From: Bacillota bacterium
Lineage (GTDB): Bacteria; Bacillota; SHA-98; Ch115
DNA: 64,000 bases
Direction of reading: 5' to 3'
NCBI GenBank assembly: GCA_013178415.1
Contig: JABLXA010000007.1
Location: 62,001-126,000 of the forward strand
Shown here one piece after another: positions 44,396-54,207 of the stretch. Below the pieces are notes generated by a model. It was not told where the DNA came from. It made no database searches and saw only the letters and a program-made list of their open reading frames with translations. Each line of letters opens with the position of its first letter. Within the stretch, counting starts at the first letter, position 1. The position numbers and the translations under genes are program-made.

Positions 44396-44716
44396 CTATA
44401 GCAAAACATAAAAGGCCTCGGCACTCGCTGGGGTCTTTCTGTATCGCCTCGAAGTCCACCAGGTGGTTGGCGGAGGCTTTACCGAAATCGGCAAGATGCC
44501 CAAGTCGGTAGAATCCTTCAACACGTCGGCTACCGTCTGTTGCTGCACCGCACTTTTGCCATTGAGGAGCAAAACTTCAACCAACTTCACGGGGACATCC
44601 TCCGCCTCAGCTATTTGCTCCGGGGTGCGACCACGGGAGGATTGGTCGAGTACCGCTTTTTTCAGATTTGAAATTTCCGGTCCTTTTTCGCTGACCCGTC
44701 GCTGATCCCAACTCAC
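44396..44716 (-). CDS. Doubtful ORF, possible fragment
   Basis: 106 codons. The stretch LKKAVLDQSSRGRTPEQIAE, AEDVPVKLVEVLLLNG could be a helix-turn-helix or the C-terminal end of an Rpn-like nuclease. There is no clear start site, and the rest has no family character. It probably belongs to debris of an older integrative element. Confidence 0.3.
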   Translation of the reverse strand: MSWDQRRVSEKGPEISNLKKAVLDQSSRGRTPEQIAEAEDVPVKLVEVLLLNGKSAVQQQTVADVLKDSTDLGILPISVKPPPTTWWTSRRYRKTPASAEAFYVLL

Positions 44717-44824
44717 TTGACTGACTATCGCCTCCTGCGTCCGCCCCAGCAGGAGCAGCCACCAGGACGCACCAGAATGTCCTACAATGGCCGTCAGGAC
44801 ATCCGGAATTTATCATTCTGAGTG

Positions 44825-44853
44825 CGGGGGTTCGAGTCCCTCCGGGCGCGTCA
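44825..44853 (+). repeat. Orphan 3' tRNA fragment (old attachment site)
   Basis: CGGGGGTTCGAGTCCCTCCG followed by GGCGCG and TCA looks like a T arm plus the acceptor 3' strand of a tRNA-Arg(ACG)-type gene, with no 5' half upstream. It is followed by GTATTCTCAAGGGCTCCGGG, which parallels GTATTTCCAAGGGTCCCAGG right after attR at 44348. Further on, both share ACAGCAAAACAT...AAAAG and a GGCC/CGGCAC...GCTGGG hairpin. It is likely the att remnant of another tRNA-Arg element. Confidence 0.6.
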
Positions 44854-44929
44854 GTATTCTCAAGGGCTCCGGGCTCTATAGAGCTATCACAAAACGCAGT
44901 TTGACAGCAAAATGACAGCAAAACATGAA

Positions 44930-46098
44930 AAGAGGCCCGGCACATGCTGGGCCTCCATAATATCAATTCCCATCCTCCTATGACGTGGGGTTTCATAAAA
45001 CCTTCTCTAAGGGCTTTCTCCTCAGTTTCATAAGTCTCCCTCTTATTTCAATTCGCGGCTGAACGTTACGAGACCGGGAGTATGGCTATCACGAGCAACC
45101 TGGACTTCTCCCGGTGAGAGGAGGTGTCTGGCGATGCCGCATCGACGACGGCTTTATTAGACTGGCACACGCATCGTGCACATATCCTGGTCTTCAAGGG
45201 GGAATCATATCGGTTTCGTGAGAGCCAGCGACGAGCCCAGGGGAACGGTTGAAATCGGAATATTCACCTGTCAGGGTGGTCAATTTTTTCGTTATCGCGG
45301 TGGTTAACTTTCTAATTGATAAAAGCAACGGGTGGCAGCGGAAAGCCTGGCCTTTCGACCGGATACAAAAAAGGGGAAGGAGTCGCCGAAGAACGGTGCC
45401 CCTTCTCCCTAGACCCCTTCCACTTCATACGGACGCTATTGTCCCCAGTATTAAGTGAGAACCATTTTCTTCTCCATTATCGGCAGTTATTCCGGTATCC
45501 TCGCTGACATTTTGTACCGGAATCGACACCTGACTACGGATGCGCTGGCGGGAGAATACGGGGCGACTCATAGCTGTCAACTCCGCGGCCATTTGCCGTG
45601 CATTACCACATCCGTGTGTCTCATTCCTTCACCACCGTTACAGCGCCAGCCACCTCTGCGCCCTAATACCCTTCAAGTCTCTTACTTCCCTTTCGTCCCC
45701 ATTGATAGATTATCTACCGGTCGTTGCAGTAAAGTTTCAGCTTCTCTTGTGCAGGATTTTGACAACGTCAAGGAGATAAAGAGGGCCATAGCAGCTCAGG
45801 GAGTAGTATGCTCTTGTCAAGGAAGATAATGGAAAATAGCAGAAATAAGCAGGGGGAAGCATGCGTTTTCATGGCGAGAGAGGGGCTCTGATCATGGAGG
45901 GTGAAAAACTGTAATATCCAACCAGGGTATTATTGTAAACACGATTCTTCCATCGGGGAAGGCACGAGTTGTAACAGGGGTTCCCGAGCATATCCCTAAG
46001 GGGCCTTCGGCGCACATGTGCCACATGTGACCGCAGGATGTCCCTACGCCTTTCCTAATTGCCGCAAGATCTACCTTCGGAACGAATGAACTGAGTTG
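44930..46098. other. Gene-poor stretch with IS-derived scraps
   Basis: A GGCCCGGC...GCTGGGCC hairpin at 44933-44955 may be a terminator. At 45272-45330 the pattern GGTGGTCAATTTTTTC and GTGGTTAACTTTCTAATTG resembles the subterminal repeats of IS21-family elements, but no istA/istB frame follows. Frames at 45249-45830 have no recognisable product. I see no intact gene in this ~1.2 kb. Confidence 0.5.
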
Positions 46099-47104
46099 CT
46101 AACGGATTCTCCACGCTTCATCCAGCATGGCCAAATAGTTCCCGGGCGGGACAAAGTGGGCAATGCTATTACCCGAACCGAAAGCATATCCCCCTTCATT
46201 CCCCATCTCATTCATTAGAACGCGTGTATAATGTCTTATCTCCAGTTCGTTGCTCCGACAGAGCCTGTCCACATCAAAGCCCCCCAGGATAGCTATTCTA
46301 TTGCCATACTGTCTCTTGGCCTCTGTTACAGGTAAGATAGTATCTTGGTAGGAATGTTTAGCATCTATGCCGACATTTTCTATAATATCATCCATTATAG
46401 CGGCAAGATTCCCACAAGAATGCAGTATGCATGGCTTACCTGCATCATGGGCAATCTGTGCCAACCGCTTGTGCCAGGGAAGAACGAATCTCCTCAGGCT
46501 TTCAGGACTAATCAGGGTTTGAGTATTGAAGCCCATATCATCACTTATGACTACAGCACCCACCTGCTCTATATCGGCCATGCCCTTATACATAGCCTCA
46601 TAGAGGGCCCCCAAGCGGTCGAATATTGCCTCCACAAGTATCGGATCATCGAATATCAGATAGCAAAGCTGCTGATAGCCAACCAATTTTTGAGCGGTCT
46701 CAAAGATCCCTCCTATTTGCCCTATAATCTTCATGCCATCAGGGAGGATTGGTATTACCGTTTCGAACTCAGAATAGTCTATGGACGTAATAGCAGGCCA
46801 TGAGTAACTCTCGAAGCTCCGCCAATCCTTGATGGGATACTCACTCCTTGTATCTATCAGACTTCCTTTCACCATATCCAAACGTGGCCAAGCTGGCACA
46901 TAGTCATAACCGGCCTTATAGTAGAACTTTACCGTCGAAGCGCGATCCGGGAATTTCTCCCCGGTGACTGCCTCCATGATTTCCAAACAGTTCGTAGAAA
47001 GGTATTCTGTCGGGCCTTCCGTGGCGCCTGAGGACCTTTAGCAGGCGGTCAAAGTTCGGATTAGGCTTAATTACTGTATCCTCCAAGATTTTCAGCTCTG
47101 ACAT
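46099..47104 (-). pseudogene. Uroporphyrinogen decarboxylase-family methyltransferase, frameshifted
   Basis: Two frames join into one protein. The N-terminal part starts [20 protein letters not shown] at 47104 and runs to RIPFYELF. The rest starts at EIMEAVTGEKFPDRAST and runs to the stop at 46099. A single-base loss near 46988 separates them. The family (MtaA/UroD-like) includes GQIGGIFETAQKLVGY, ISDDMGFNTQTLISPESLRR (cobalamin methyltransferase-type Asp) and HSCGNLAAIMDDIIENVGID. Such proteins in sugar loci are of unknown activity; true heme enzymes and methyl-corrinoid transferases belong to the same superfamily. It is last in a minus-strand run of sugar-metabolism genes. A sequencing error cannot be ruled out. 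Confidence 0.8.
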
Positions 47105-47194
47105 ATTCGACTACCCCCATATTGTCTATGAAAGCCGTTCGGAAGGTCACGACTACTTTCGATATTTTAACCCTGTCATTCCTCTCCTCCTGGT

Positions 47195-47810
47195 TTAGCT
47201 CGATACACCCCCGGTTACCGTAATTAGATACAGGGCCATTGAAATCAATCGACATGTGCCACAATTCCCCGGAACCACCAATGGCGCCTCGTACAAGCTG
47301 TCCCCTGTTGTTACTCCTCCGCCGACCCCCCGGTTCCTATAGTAAAGCACACGATATCACTACAACCTCGTCCAGCCCCGAAGGCGTGCTCCCCTAAGGC
47401 TGCGGCATTGGCATCGTTCTCTGTGCATATTGCAGGTGGCTCCTTCCCTCATTACCCGGGCATCTCTTTGAGGACCTTTTCCAGATCTGCAAGTCTATCT
47501 GGTGGACCCTTTCAAGACAATCGAGGACCAGATCGGAATGCTTACCCCCTGCCATCCGGGTAGATTCGGAGTCGCGAAGATCATCGTTCCGTTCCTAAGG
47601 CCCACCTGACTCGCACTTGCTATTCCTTTAGCGGAGATGTTTGGCTGTTAATCCAAAAGCTTTCTTAGGCTCAATGCAAGATTTGTGGATATGTTCTTGA
47701 GCCCCCGGCTGCGTCGGTGCCAGCCTATGCTCTGGCTAGGGCCCGTCCGTTAGGGGCAATAAAGCCTGCCCCTATTCTGGTTCCGCCAGTATCCACCGCC
47801 TATAATGCAT
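47195..47810 (-). pseudogene. ROK-family sugar kinase (NanK-like), heavily degraded
   Basis: Minus-strand fragments in several frames match ROK kinases. The ATP loop is VDTGGTRIGAGFIAPNGRAL, followed by an in-frame TAG at 47725-47727. TENDANAAALGEHAFGAGRG carries the catalytic Asp, and VCFTIGTG and [10 protein letters not shown] come next. GNRGCIEL is the end of the zinc/ROK signature, with the usual Cys partly lost (NYGNRGC). At least three frameshifts and the stop kill it, and the C-terminal ~70 residues are missing. It follows a NanE tail, as in N-acetylmannosamine kinase operons. Confidence 0.8.
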
Positions 47811-47839
47811 TTCTCGTTATGTTTATCATGAAGTTTTAT

Positions 47840-47976
47840 CTATAGCTCAACCGCCTGCGCAAATCGCCTTATGATATTTTGGGGGCGCATTATGGCTCCG
47901 CCACCTATCACCCCGTAAGCACCCAGATTTATCGCTCTTTGAGGTGAAGCGGCATGGATTCCATCTGGGTGTAGCC
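47840..47976 (-). pseudogene. C-terminal fragment of NanE-like epimerase
   Basis: About 45 codons on minus read GIHAASPQRAINLGAYGVIG, GGAIMRPQNIIRRFAQAVEL and stop at 47840. This matches the end of N-acetylmannosamine-6-phosphate 2-epimerase (GAYAVVVG, AITRP-type motif). The N-terminal three quarters are absent; the fragment abuts the end of the next gene upstream, so a deletion joined them. Confidence 0.65.
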
Positions 47977-49443
47977 CTACACGAGCTTGTAAGCGTCATG
48001 TGTTGCTGCTACCTTCTCCAAGAGCTCTCCTGAAAGGGCATATGGATTCCACATGGCTTCGGCCAGGAGGGCGACCGGTAGCCACATCTTCTCCTCCCAG
48101 ACTCCATCCTCCACAAGGCCAAGTACGGTGCTTCGGGCTGGTTTCGCTTCCGCGATCGCTCTTATTGTTTCAAGCACACATCTAAAGTTTTTGCGCCATC
48201 CCACTTCAACATATCTCCAGCGGGGCATCTTCTCCTCTGCCCGCCTAGCTATGAATTCGGGATCATCTTCGCCGAGGATAAATTGCCCAGGCTGATGCTC
48301 GAAATTCGCCCAATCGAGGTTTGTCATACCCTTTATCACTATCCCTACTTTTTCCTTTTCGCCTCTAAGACGGGCAACACGCGACGTGTAGTCTACCGCA
48401 GATTCATAACCCTCGATGACATTGGGTTCGTAGGAGTACGGAAAGACAGGTCCTGGAGTTCCTATATTTTCCCACACCAGGTCTATCCGCTCATCTATCG
48501 CCCCAAGCTTGACGTAATTCTCCCTTATAGATGTGGCATGTACACCGAACTGCACCAAGATGTCTGGGTACTTTCGGAATAGCTCCCGGCCTATATGGTT
48601 CACCCAGTCGGCCGCAAGCTCTGCTATTGGCCTTGATCCGATGGTCATATCATCTGTCTCGGTAAATATTTGAAAATAGATACCATCACAGCGGGTGTCA
48701 CGAACCTCCGTCTCATATTTTTCCATAACGCGAGCTGTCCACTTTTCGAGCTCCTCTGATTTCGTTGGATCAACTTCCTCTCCCCACGACCATGAGTAAC
48801 CCCATATAACCTTTATACCTCTTTCATGAGCATATTCGATGATCTGCCGGGCATTGAGGGGAACAAAGTCATTCCAGATCACAACCATGTTCATCTTCCA
48901 GTGGCTCAGGTGATCTAGATATCGTTTATAATCATAGATCACGTGTCCCCAGGTCCAGAGCCCACGGTGTTTGATGATAGGGGCTCCCTCCAGGCTGACC
49001 TTATCGAATTTATCAATGAATGGCTGGCGCAAAGGGACCCCGCAGGAGCTCAGCACAGCAAATCTGTCGTAGATATAATGCTCGAAATCCCTGACGGCAT
49101 AAAGGACGCCGTTTTCATCGGAGCCTGTTAAGATTACCAGTTGTCTATCAGTCCTGTCTGGGTTCTCTGTTATGCGTACGGAGAAAGCCTCGGTTTTCGC
49201 TTCTTTGGTGCTGACTATCCCAGCATCCTGAAATCGCCGCACCAGCGGATTGGTGTCCCTGGTTCCTAGAATAACGAGGTTGTGCTGCATAACCTCATCA
49301 GTCACGCAACGGCCGTCTACAACCCTGACTAGATAGGGTAGGCTCTTTTGGACAAGCTGATTCACTTCTCTCAACGCATATCCCTCGACCCCTTCGGAGC
49401 TCCCGTAAATAACCACCCAGTCCTGTGTATGATCTCTATTCAT
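47977..49443 (-). CDS. Glycoside hydrolase-like protein (GH67/GH20-type architecture)
   Basis: About 488 residues. Residues 1-140 form a GH20b/GH67N-like alpha/beta domain: VVIYGSSEGVEGYALREVNQ, NLVILGTRDTNPLVRRF, LTGSDENGVLYAVRDFEHYI. A TIM-barrel part follows (HRGLWTWGHVIYDYKRYLDH, LSHWKMNMVVIWND, YAHERGIKVIWGYSWSW, YFQIFTETDD). The acidic residues in FTETDD are candidate catalytic groups. Specific activity (alpha-glucuronidase, hexosaminidase or other) cannot be read. No signal peptide, so it is probably intracellular. ATG at 49443 follows GGGAGG by 8 bp; a longer frame to 49629 overlaps the neighbour and is rejected. It appears intact in a decaying cluster. Confidence 0.72.
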   Translation of the reverse strand: MNRDHTQDWVVIYGSSEGVEGYALREVNQLVQKSLPYLVRVVDGRCVTDEVMQHNLVILGTRDTNPLVRRFQDAGIVSTKEAKTEAFSVRITENPDRTDRQLVILTGSDENGVLYAVRDFEHYIYDRFAVLSSCGVPLRQPFIDKFDKVSLEGAPIIKHRGLWTWGHVIYDYKRYLDHLSHWKMNMVVIWNDFVPLNARQIIEYAHERGIKVIWGYSWSWGEEVDPTKSEELEKWTARVMEKYETEVRDTRCDGIYFQIFTETDDMTIGSRPIAELAADWVNHIGRELFRKYPDILVQFGVHATSIRENYVKLGAIDERIDLVWENIGTPGPVFPYSYEPNVIEGYESAVDYTSRVARLRGEKEKVGIVIKGMTNLDWANFEHQPGQFILGEDDPEFIARRAEEKMPRWRYVEVGWRKNFRCVLETIRAIAEAKPARSTVLGLVEDGVWEEKMWLPVALLAEAMWNPYALSGELLEKVAATHDAYKLV

Positions 49444-49469
49444 TCGCTGTTCCTCCCTAGGAATCTTTG

Positions 49470-50381
49470 TTATTCGCTGTCTAACTTGACATCCGCTGAA
49501 CTGAGAGCTGTGGCGAATGCTTCTATAATGGGACCTACGACCCAGCCTGGCCAGATCTGCTCCCCCTCCTTGTATGTGGGATCTGATACTGCCATTTCGC
49601 GGGAACTCAGCGCATATTCTCCCCACCACCCTCCGGCGGGAGGCTGCACTTGAGCTAGCCAGGTTGCATTACGGGTAAATGATTCCGTGAATACTTTGTC
49701 ACCCAGAAGAAGGCAAAGTGAGAGGAGAGCCTGGGTAGCAGGCGCCTCTGAATAGAGCATATAAACAATGCTTCCGTCGTCCTGGTGTCTGAGGACGAAC
49801 TTGGCGGAATTTTGTGCCGCGTTAAAATACCTCCCGTCCCGGGTAACAAGATGCAGCTTGAACAGGGCGCTCGTAGCGGCTCCGATCATGTCAAGCTCTA
49901 TCGCCTTCATCCATTCTCCATGAGGGCTGCTTTTCCGTCTATACCAGGAACCATCCTCGAGCTGCTCGCTCACCAGCCAATTTCCCGGTGAAACGGCCCT
50001 ATCAAGTAACTTCTAGGCTCCCAGGAGTTCATAAGCTTTCAAGAGTCCAGAGATAAAGTCGGCTTTTACGTCAATGAATATCAAATCTGAATCCTGGTTG
50101 AACAAGTAGACCGCACGATCTTCATCGAATTCGAATCTTAGAAGCTTTTCCATACTCTCAAACCACTGGAGTTCCTGCAGGGGTTGTATAAACCTCTCCT
50201 CGCCTGTGAGTCTGTAGGTGGCAATCAGGCCAAGGACCACGTCAGCCTGGTTATCAGCGCGCAATGTGGGCATAAAATCCTTGAGGCCCTGGCTGTAGAT
50301 ACGGATGTTCCCGCTATCATCCATAGAGTTGAACAGCCACTGAGCTGCCTTAAGAAGACATTCCCTCATGAAATTACCCAT
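49470..50381 (-). pseudogene. Alpha/alpha-barrel (glycosidase/cyclase-like) protein with in-frame TAG
   Basis: One continuous frame of about 303 codons is interrupted only by TAG at 50013-50015 (minus): FISGLLKAYELLGA, stop, KLLDRAVSPGNWLVSEQLED. It has repeated helical hairpins of the six-hairpin type: CLLKAAQWLFNSMDDSGNIR, DVVLGLIATYRLTGEERFIQ, MIGAATSALFKLHLVTRDGR, ATQALLSLCLLLGDKVFTES. Such folds occur in unsaturated glycuronyl hydrolases and epimerases. ATG at 50381 overlaps the previous stop by 8 bp. It is either newly dead or read through. Confidence 0.7.
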
Positions 50382-50688
50382 TTTCCCCTACCTCCTTTAT
50401 GCAGAAGGTTACTGTCTCACCAGGCGTGTAGGGGGCACTTGGATCCAAACACTGCACATAGCCGCTTGAGGCATTCGGATGGGCAAGCCCGAGTTCATGC
50501 GGCCTTACACCACTGCTGAGGGCCACAACCCAGGGCATAACGGAGCCCAAGGAGTGAACGCATATATTCTTCCTCGCAGAGGCTTCTATCCTGTATCCAT
50601 CCCGAAGGATAAACCTGTCACCAACCGAATAGACCGGGCATTTCCCCTTAACTGATATCACTTCGACCATAAGGTCCTTCAGTCCCAT
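50374..50688 (-). CDS. TIGR04076-family protein
   Basis: 104 residues starting MGLKDLMVEVISVKGKCPVY (ATG 50688 after GGGAGGAGG). KGKCPVYSVGDRF and the C-terminal VQCLDPSAPYTPGETVTFCI fit the TIGR04076 family, small cytosolic proteins with conserved Cys often found beside UroD-family and sugar or methyl-transfer genes. The function is unknown. A longer frame to 50751 overlaps the ribosome site and is rejected. Confidence 0.72.
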   Translation of the reverse strand: MGLKDLMVEVISVKGKCPVYSVGDRFILRDGYRIEASARKNICVHSLGSVMPWVVALSSGVRPHELGLAHPNASSGYVQCLDPSAPYTPGETVTFCIKEVGENG

Positions 50689-50849
50689 GTCTAAAGGCCT
50701 CCTCCCTTTTGGCGCTTCGCGAACCGAGAGTGAAATTGTAGACCATTCCATGGCCTATAGGAAACATGCTGTGGCTGGCCAGTTGGCAACCACAGCATGT
50801 CATAGCCACCCTGAGAACCTCGCTCCCGTCTACTTGGCTCCCCTATCAG

Positions 50850-52736
50850 CTATTTCGCGCCCTTTATGAAATACTGTTCGGGACACGTATAGCCGGGGCT
50901 TCCCAGTATGGATGTATCCCACCTTGCTACTTCCGGGACGTTCCTGAAGTTATCTTTAACTACGCCAATTACTGGCCACTCTCCGACAGCGCCTATTATG
51001 GGAATGTTCTTCACGTAGAAACCTACCAGCTTGTCTATCAGGGTCTGCCTTTCTTTCTTATCAATTGTAACGCTGATCTTTTCGTATAGCTCCGTGAGTT
51101 CTTTTATCTCCTTGGGAGGCTCTTCTCCACCCTTTCCTTTCATCGCATACCACGCCCCCCACAGGGGAGCCCAGGCACAGGACTGGCTCATGGGGATCCA
51201 AGTATCTGGTGTAAGCAAGGGGTTTGTGAGTCCTACTCCTATACCCCAGTAGCTTATATCTTGTTCCCCGGCCTGCTGGCGAGTGGTGTAAAGGGACCTC
51301 TCCTCTGTCTTTACCAGGGCCTTTATGCCTATCTTCTCCCAGTAGTTCTTCACAAGCTCGCACTCATCCACTATGTCGGAATACCCGGGGTTCTCAAGGG
51401 TGATCGTCAATGTCTTGCCGTCAGGACGCAGCCTGAATCCATCTTTCCCTCTTTTGTCAAGCCCCATCTCATCCAGAAGTTTGTTGGCCCGCTCGGGGTC
51501 ATACCTGGCATAGCTCTTCTCCCACTCTTCGGAGTAGAGGGGGCTACCATTAAACGGGGATGCCTGCCGCGGTTCACCTAAGCCCATATAGAGAAGTTCA
51601 TTCATCTCCTCCCTGTTTATTGCCAGGGACAGAGCCTGTCTGAACCGCGGATCTTGGACGATCTTCCTCATTGTAAGGTCCTTATTGTTGAGATTTACCA
51701 TAAATCCAAGAGTGGACCCGGTCTTCCATCTCAGCACCCTGTAGCCAGCCTTTTTGCTCTCCTGTATAAAGAGGGGATAATTCTTGATAAGCATGTGCCG
51801 CAGCTGCATATCAACTTCCCCAGCTATGGCCTTCATATTGGCAACCTCAGTGTTCTCAACTAGGTCGAATACAACACGGTCGATATATGGCAGTTGGTTG
51901 CCCTTAGGATCTACCTTCCAATAGTAGGGGTTACGCTCTACTATCATTCTCGTGCCGCGGCCTGGGGGTACAGTGACTTTCCAGGCGTTGATCACAGGGA
52001 GCTCTGGATTAGTCCCGCGGGTTGCCTTATCGGTGAAGAGCTGATACCAATCCTCAAAACCTGCTTCCTTTACCATCTTGTCAAGCTTTTCTTTGGATGT
52101 GTACTTCGGGTGAAACTGCATCAGATAGTGCTTTGGGGCGAAGGGGGTTTGCATGGACAGATAGTCTAGGATAAGAGCATGGGGTTTTGCGAAGGAGAAC
52201 GATACGGTATAATTGTCGATTTTTTTAACCTTCCCGAGAGCGTTATCTATCATAAGCCAGGTAGGCTTGGATGGAGTAAGATCGTTATTGAGGATTATGT
52301 CCTCATACCAGAAGAGGATATCATCAGCTGTGAAGGGCTTCCCATCGGACCACTTCATATCCTTACGGAGTTCCACGATCAGCGTCTTACCATCGTTTGA
52401 GAATTTCCATCCCTTTGCTACATTGGGTTCGATCTGGGATGGATCCTTTCGGTTTCGTCTGAAGAGCGGATCGTAGGTAATGGTGTAGAAGTTCATAAGA
52501 TCTGACGGCCCCAGGTAGACTCTGTGCCAGGTGCCTCCATACTCGCCTATCTCTTCGACTGGCTCGACCACCAGCGGTTCCTGGGGCAATCTCTGCGCTA
52601 CAGGAGGTAGCTTGCCAGATTGAACCAGGCTTTTGAGCATCGGTGCATCATTATAGCTTCCCGCTCCATAGGCCAACGCGACACTGGAGAAAATTAGCAA
52701 TATTAGCAGAACCGCAACCAGATTCAAACGTCTCAT
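50850..52736 (-). CDS. Extracellular solute-binding protein, family 5 (oligopeptide/sugar-type)
   Basis: 628 residues. The signal peptide is MRRLNLVAVLLILLIFSSVA with an ALA-Y cleavage site and no lipobox Cys. SBP_bac_5 motifs include YDPLFRRNRKDPSQIEPNVA, KGWKFSNDGKTLIVELRKDM and KWSDGKPFTADDILFWYEDI. The large lobes resemble the long members that bind oligosaccharides or peptides. No permease or ATPase genes are adjacent, so it is orphaned or uses a distant transporter. Lack of a lipid anchor is unusual for a monoderm and would suit a periplasm or a loosely bound protein. The RpiR regulator lies upstream in the same direction. Confidence 0.92.
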   Translation of the reverse strand: MRRLNLVAVLLILLIFSSVALAYGAGSYNDAPMLKSLVQSGKLPPVAQRLPQEPLVVEPVEEIGEYGGTWHRVYLGPSDLMNFYTITYDPLFRRNRKDPSQIEPNVAKGWKFSNDGKTLIVELRKDMKWSDGKPFTADDILFWYEDIILNNDLTPSKPTWLMIDNALGKVKKIDNYTVSFSFAKPHALILDYLSMQTPFAPKHYLMQFHPKYTSKEKLDKMVKEAGFEDWYQLFTDKATRGTNPELPVINAWKVTVPPGRGTRMIVERNPYYWKVDPKGNQLPYIDRVVFDLVENTEVANMKAIAGEVDMQLRHMLIKNYPLFIQESKKAGYRVLRWKTGSTLGFMVNLNNKDLTMRKIVQDPRFRQALSLAINREEMNELLYMGLGEPRQASPFNGSPLYSEEWEKSYARYDPERANKLLDEMGLDKRGKDGFRLRPDGKTLTITLENPGYSDIVDECELVKNYWEKIGIKALVKTEERSLYTTRQQAGEQDISYWGIGVGLTNPLLTPDTWIPMSQSCAWAPLWGAWYAMKGKGGEEPPKEIKELTELYEKISVTIDKKERQTLIDKLVGFYVKNIPIIGAVGEWPVIGVVKDNFRNVPEVARWDTSILGSPGYTCPEQYFIKGAK

Positions 52737-52909
52737 TATCGTTCCCTACCTTTCCTAAATATGCTCGTAGGCCCCCAAGCGTTCAAATCTTCAAGTTCTC
52801 CCAATGTCGACTCTCAAACCGATAGTCCCAATACAAATCATCAGTATCTACCGGCTCTATCACCTCCTTGCAGGCGAACATGGATGGCATCTATAGACCC
52901 CGCCATGAT

Positions 52910-53791
52910 TTAGTAGAGCTTATCAGATACCGCTTCAGCTGTTGCCTTCACAGTAGAGACTGCCCTTTCATGATTTGCCATCATGACCCCAATAAATAGG
53001 ATGTCCATAACATGGAGCTGGGCAATTTTGGATTTGAGATTCCCGCTCTGGAGTGGCGCTTCTCGTGTGGCAGTGATCAGTCTTATATCAGACACTCTGG
53101 TTATGGGGGACTTAGCAGCGCTAGTGATACAGATAATTGTTGCTCCGCGCTTCTTTGCCACTTCCAGGGAGTGTATGACGTCTATGGTGCTACCAGTCTG
53201 AGAGAACCCTACTGCTACATCTCCGTGCTCAAGCGTGGCAGCAGCCATGGCCTGTAGGTGGGAGTCATTATAGGCATCGCATAAGATTCCAATTCGGAGA
53301 AATTTATACTTGGCGTCTTCTGCCGTGAAACCCGAAGCACCTACACCGTAGAAATGCACCCTACGAGCACGGACTATAGCGTCAACCGCTTTCCTAAGCT
53401 CATCAATGCTCAGGAGTTCAGCTGTTTGAGAGATAACCTCCATATTAGCCCTAGTGGTTTTCTGGACCATGGTAAGAAGAGAATCCTCGGGGGTAATATC
53501 GCCCTGGGGGCCAGCGTCCCCCAGGGAAGAGATATCCCTGGATGCCACGAGCTTGAACTCGTGATACCCCTTAAAACCGATGGAACGACAAAATCTGATA
53601 ACTGTAGACTCCCCTACCTCGCAGATATCTGCGAGTTCCGTAATGGATTGGTAGATAATCTCCGGCAGGTGATCCACCACATAGGAAGCTACCTTTTGTT
53701 CGGCAGGCGACAATGAAGAGTATGCACTCTTTATAAAGGGAATGATACTCTTTGCATTAGAGACATCTGGTATGTAGGTATTCTGCCCCAT
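52910..53791 (-). CDS. RpiR/MurR-family transcriptional regulator (HTH-SIS)
   Basis: 293 residues. The N-terminal HTH_6 domain is AYSSLSPAEQKVASYVVDHL, then SITELADICEVGESTVIRFC and RSIGFKGYHEFKLVASRD. The C-terminal SIS phosphosugar-binding domain is RRVHFYGVGASGFTAEDAKY, VAVGFSQTGSTIDVIHSLEV and ATIICITSAAKSPITRVSDI. Such regulators sense sugar phosphates such as N-acetylmannosamine-6-P or MurNAc-6-P. Its position ahead of the SBP and the NanE/NanK remnants suggests it controlled this amino-sugar region. Confidence 0.93.
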   Translation of the reverse strand: MGQNTYIPDVSNAKSIIPFIKSAYSSLSPAEQKVASYVVDHLPEIIYQSITELADICEVGESTVIRFCRSIGFKGYHEFKLVASRDISSLGDAGPQGDITPEDSLLTMVQKTTRANMEVISQTAELLSIDELRKAVDAIVRARRVHFYGVGASGFTAEDAKYKFLRIGILCDAYNDSHLQAMAAATLEHGDVAVGFSQTGSTIDVIHSLEVAKKRGATIICITSAAKSPITRVSDIRLITATREAPLQSGNLKSKIAQLHVMDILFIGVMMANHERAVSTVKATAEAVSDKLY

Positions 53792-54207
53792 ATGTCTCTC
53801 CCGGTGTAAATCTACATTATATCCATCGCCAATGAAGCTTTACTTCATGTTATAACATATGTTAAATGGATTTCAAGCAGGATGAGGTAACGCCATTCAC
53901 CCCGAAAGTCGATAGAGGGGAAGGAAAGGGCAGCTAAGGGTAAAATCAGGGTAATTTCTTTAAATAGCTCTACTTGGCTACTCAATGCAATGATTAGAAA
54001 TTCTTCGAGTTGAAGACCCTGGTCTATGCGGAATCCGATCGTGATTCTCGGGGAAGCATGATACAGTTCAGCCATGGCACAGGGTACATGCAGTTTTTGT
54101 GCTAATAAGAGCAGGAAAAGGAGGTGAGATATTTCGAGTGTAGGGACGCAAACGAGATGGTATACTCCTCGAAAAGGCCTGTAGCTGGTCATTTGAGAGG
54201 GGTTTAT

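Noticed and set aside
47725-47727. Proof of TAG recoding as pyrrolysine
   Set aside because: TAG terminates several intact genes in the window and the ROK gene has frameshifts as well. No pyl genes are visible.
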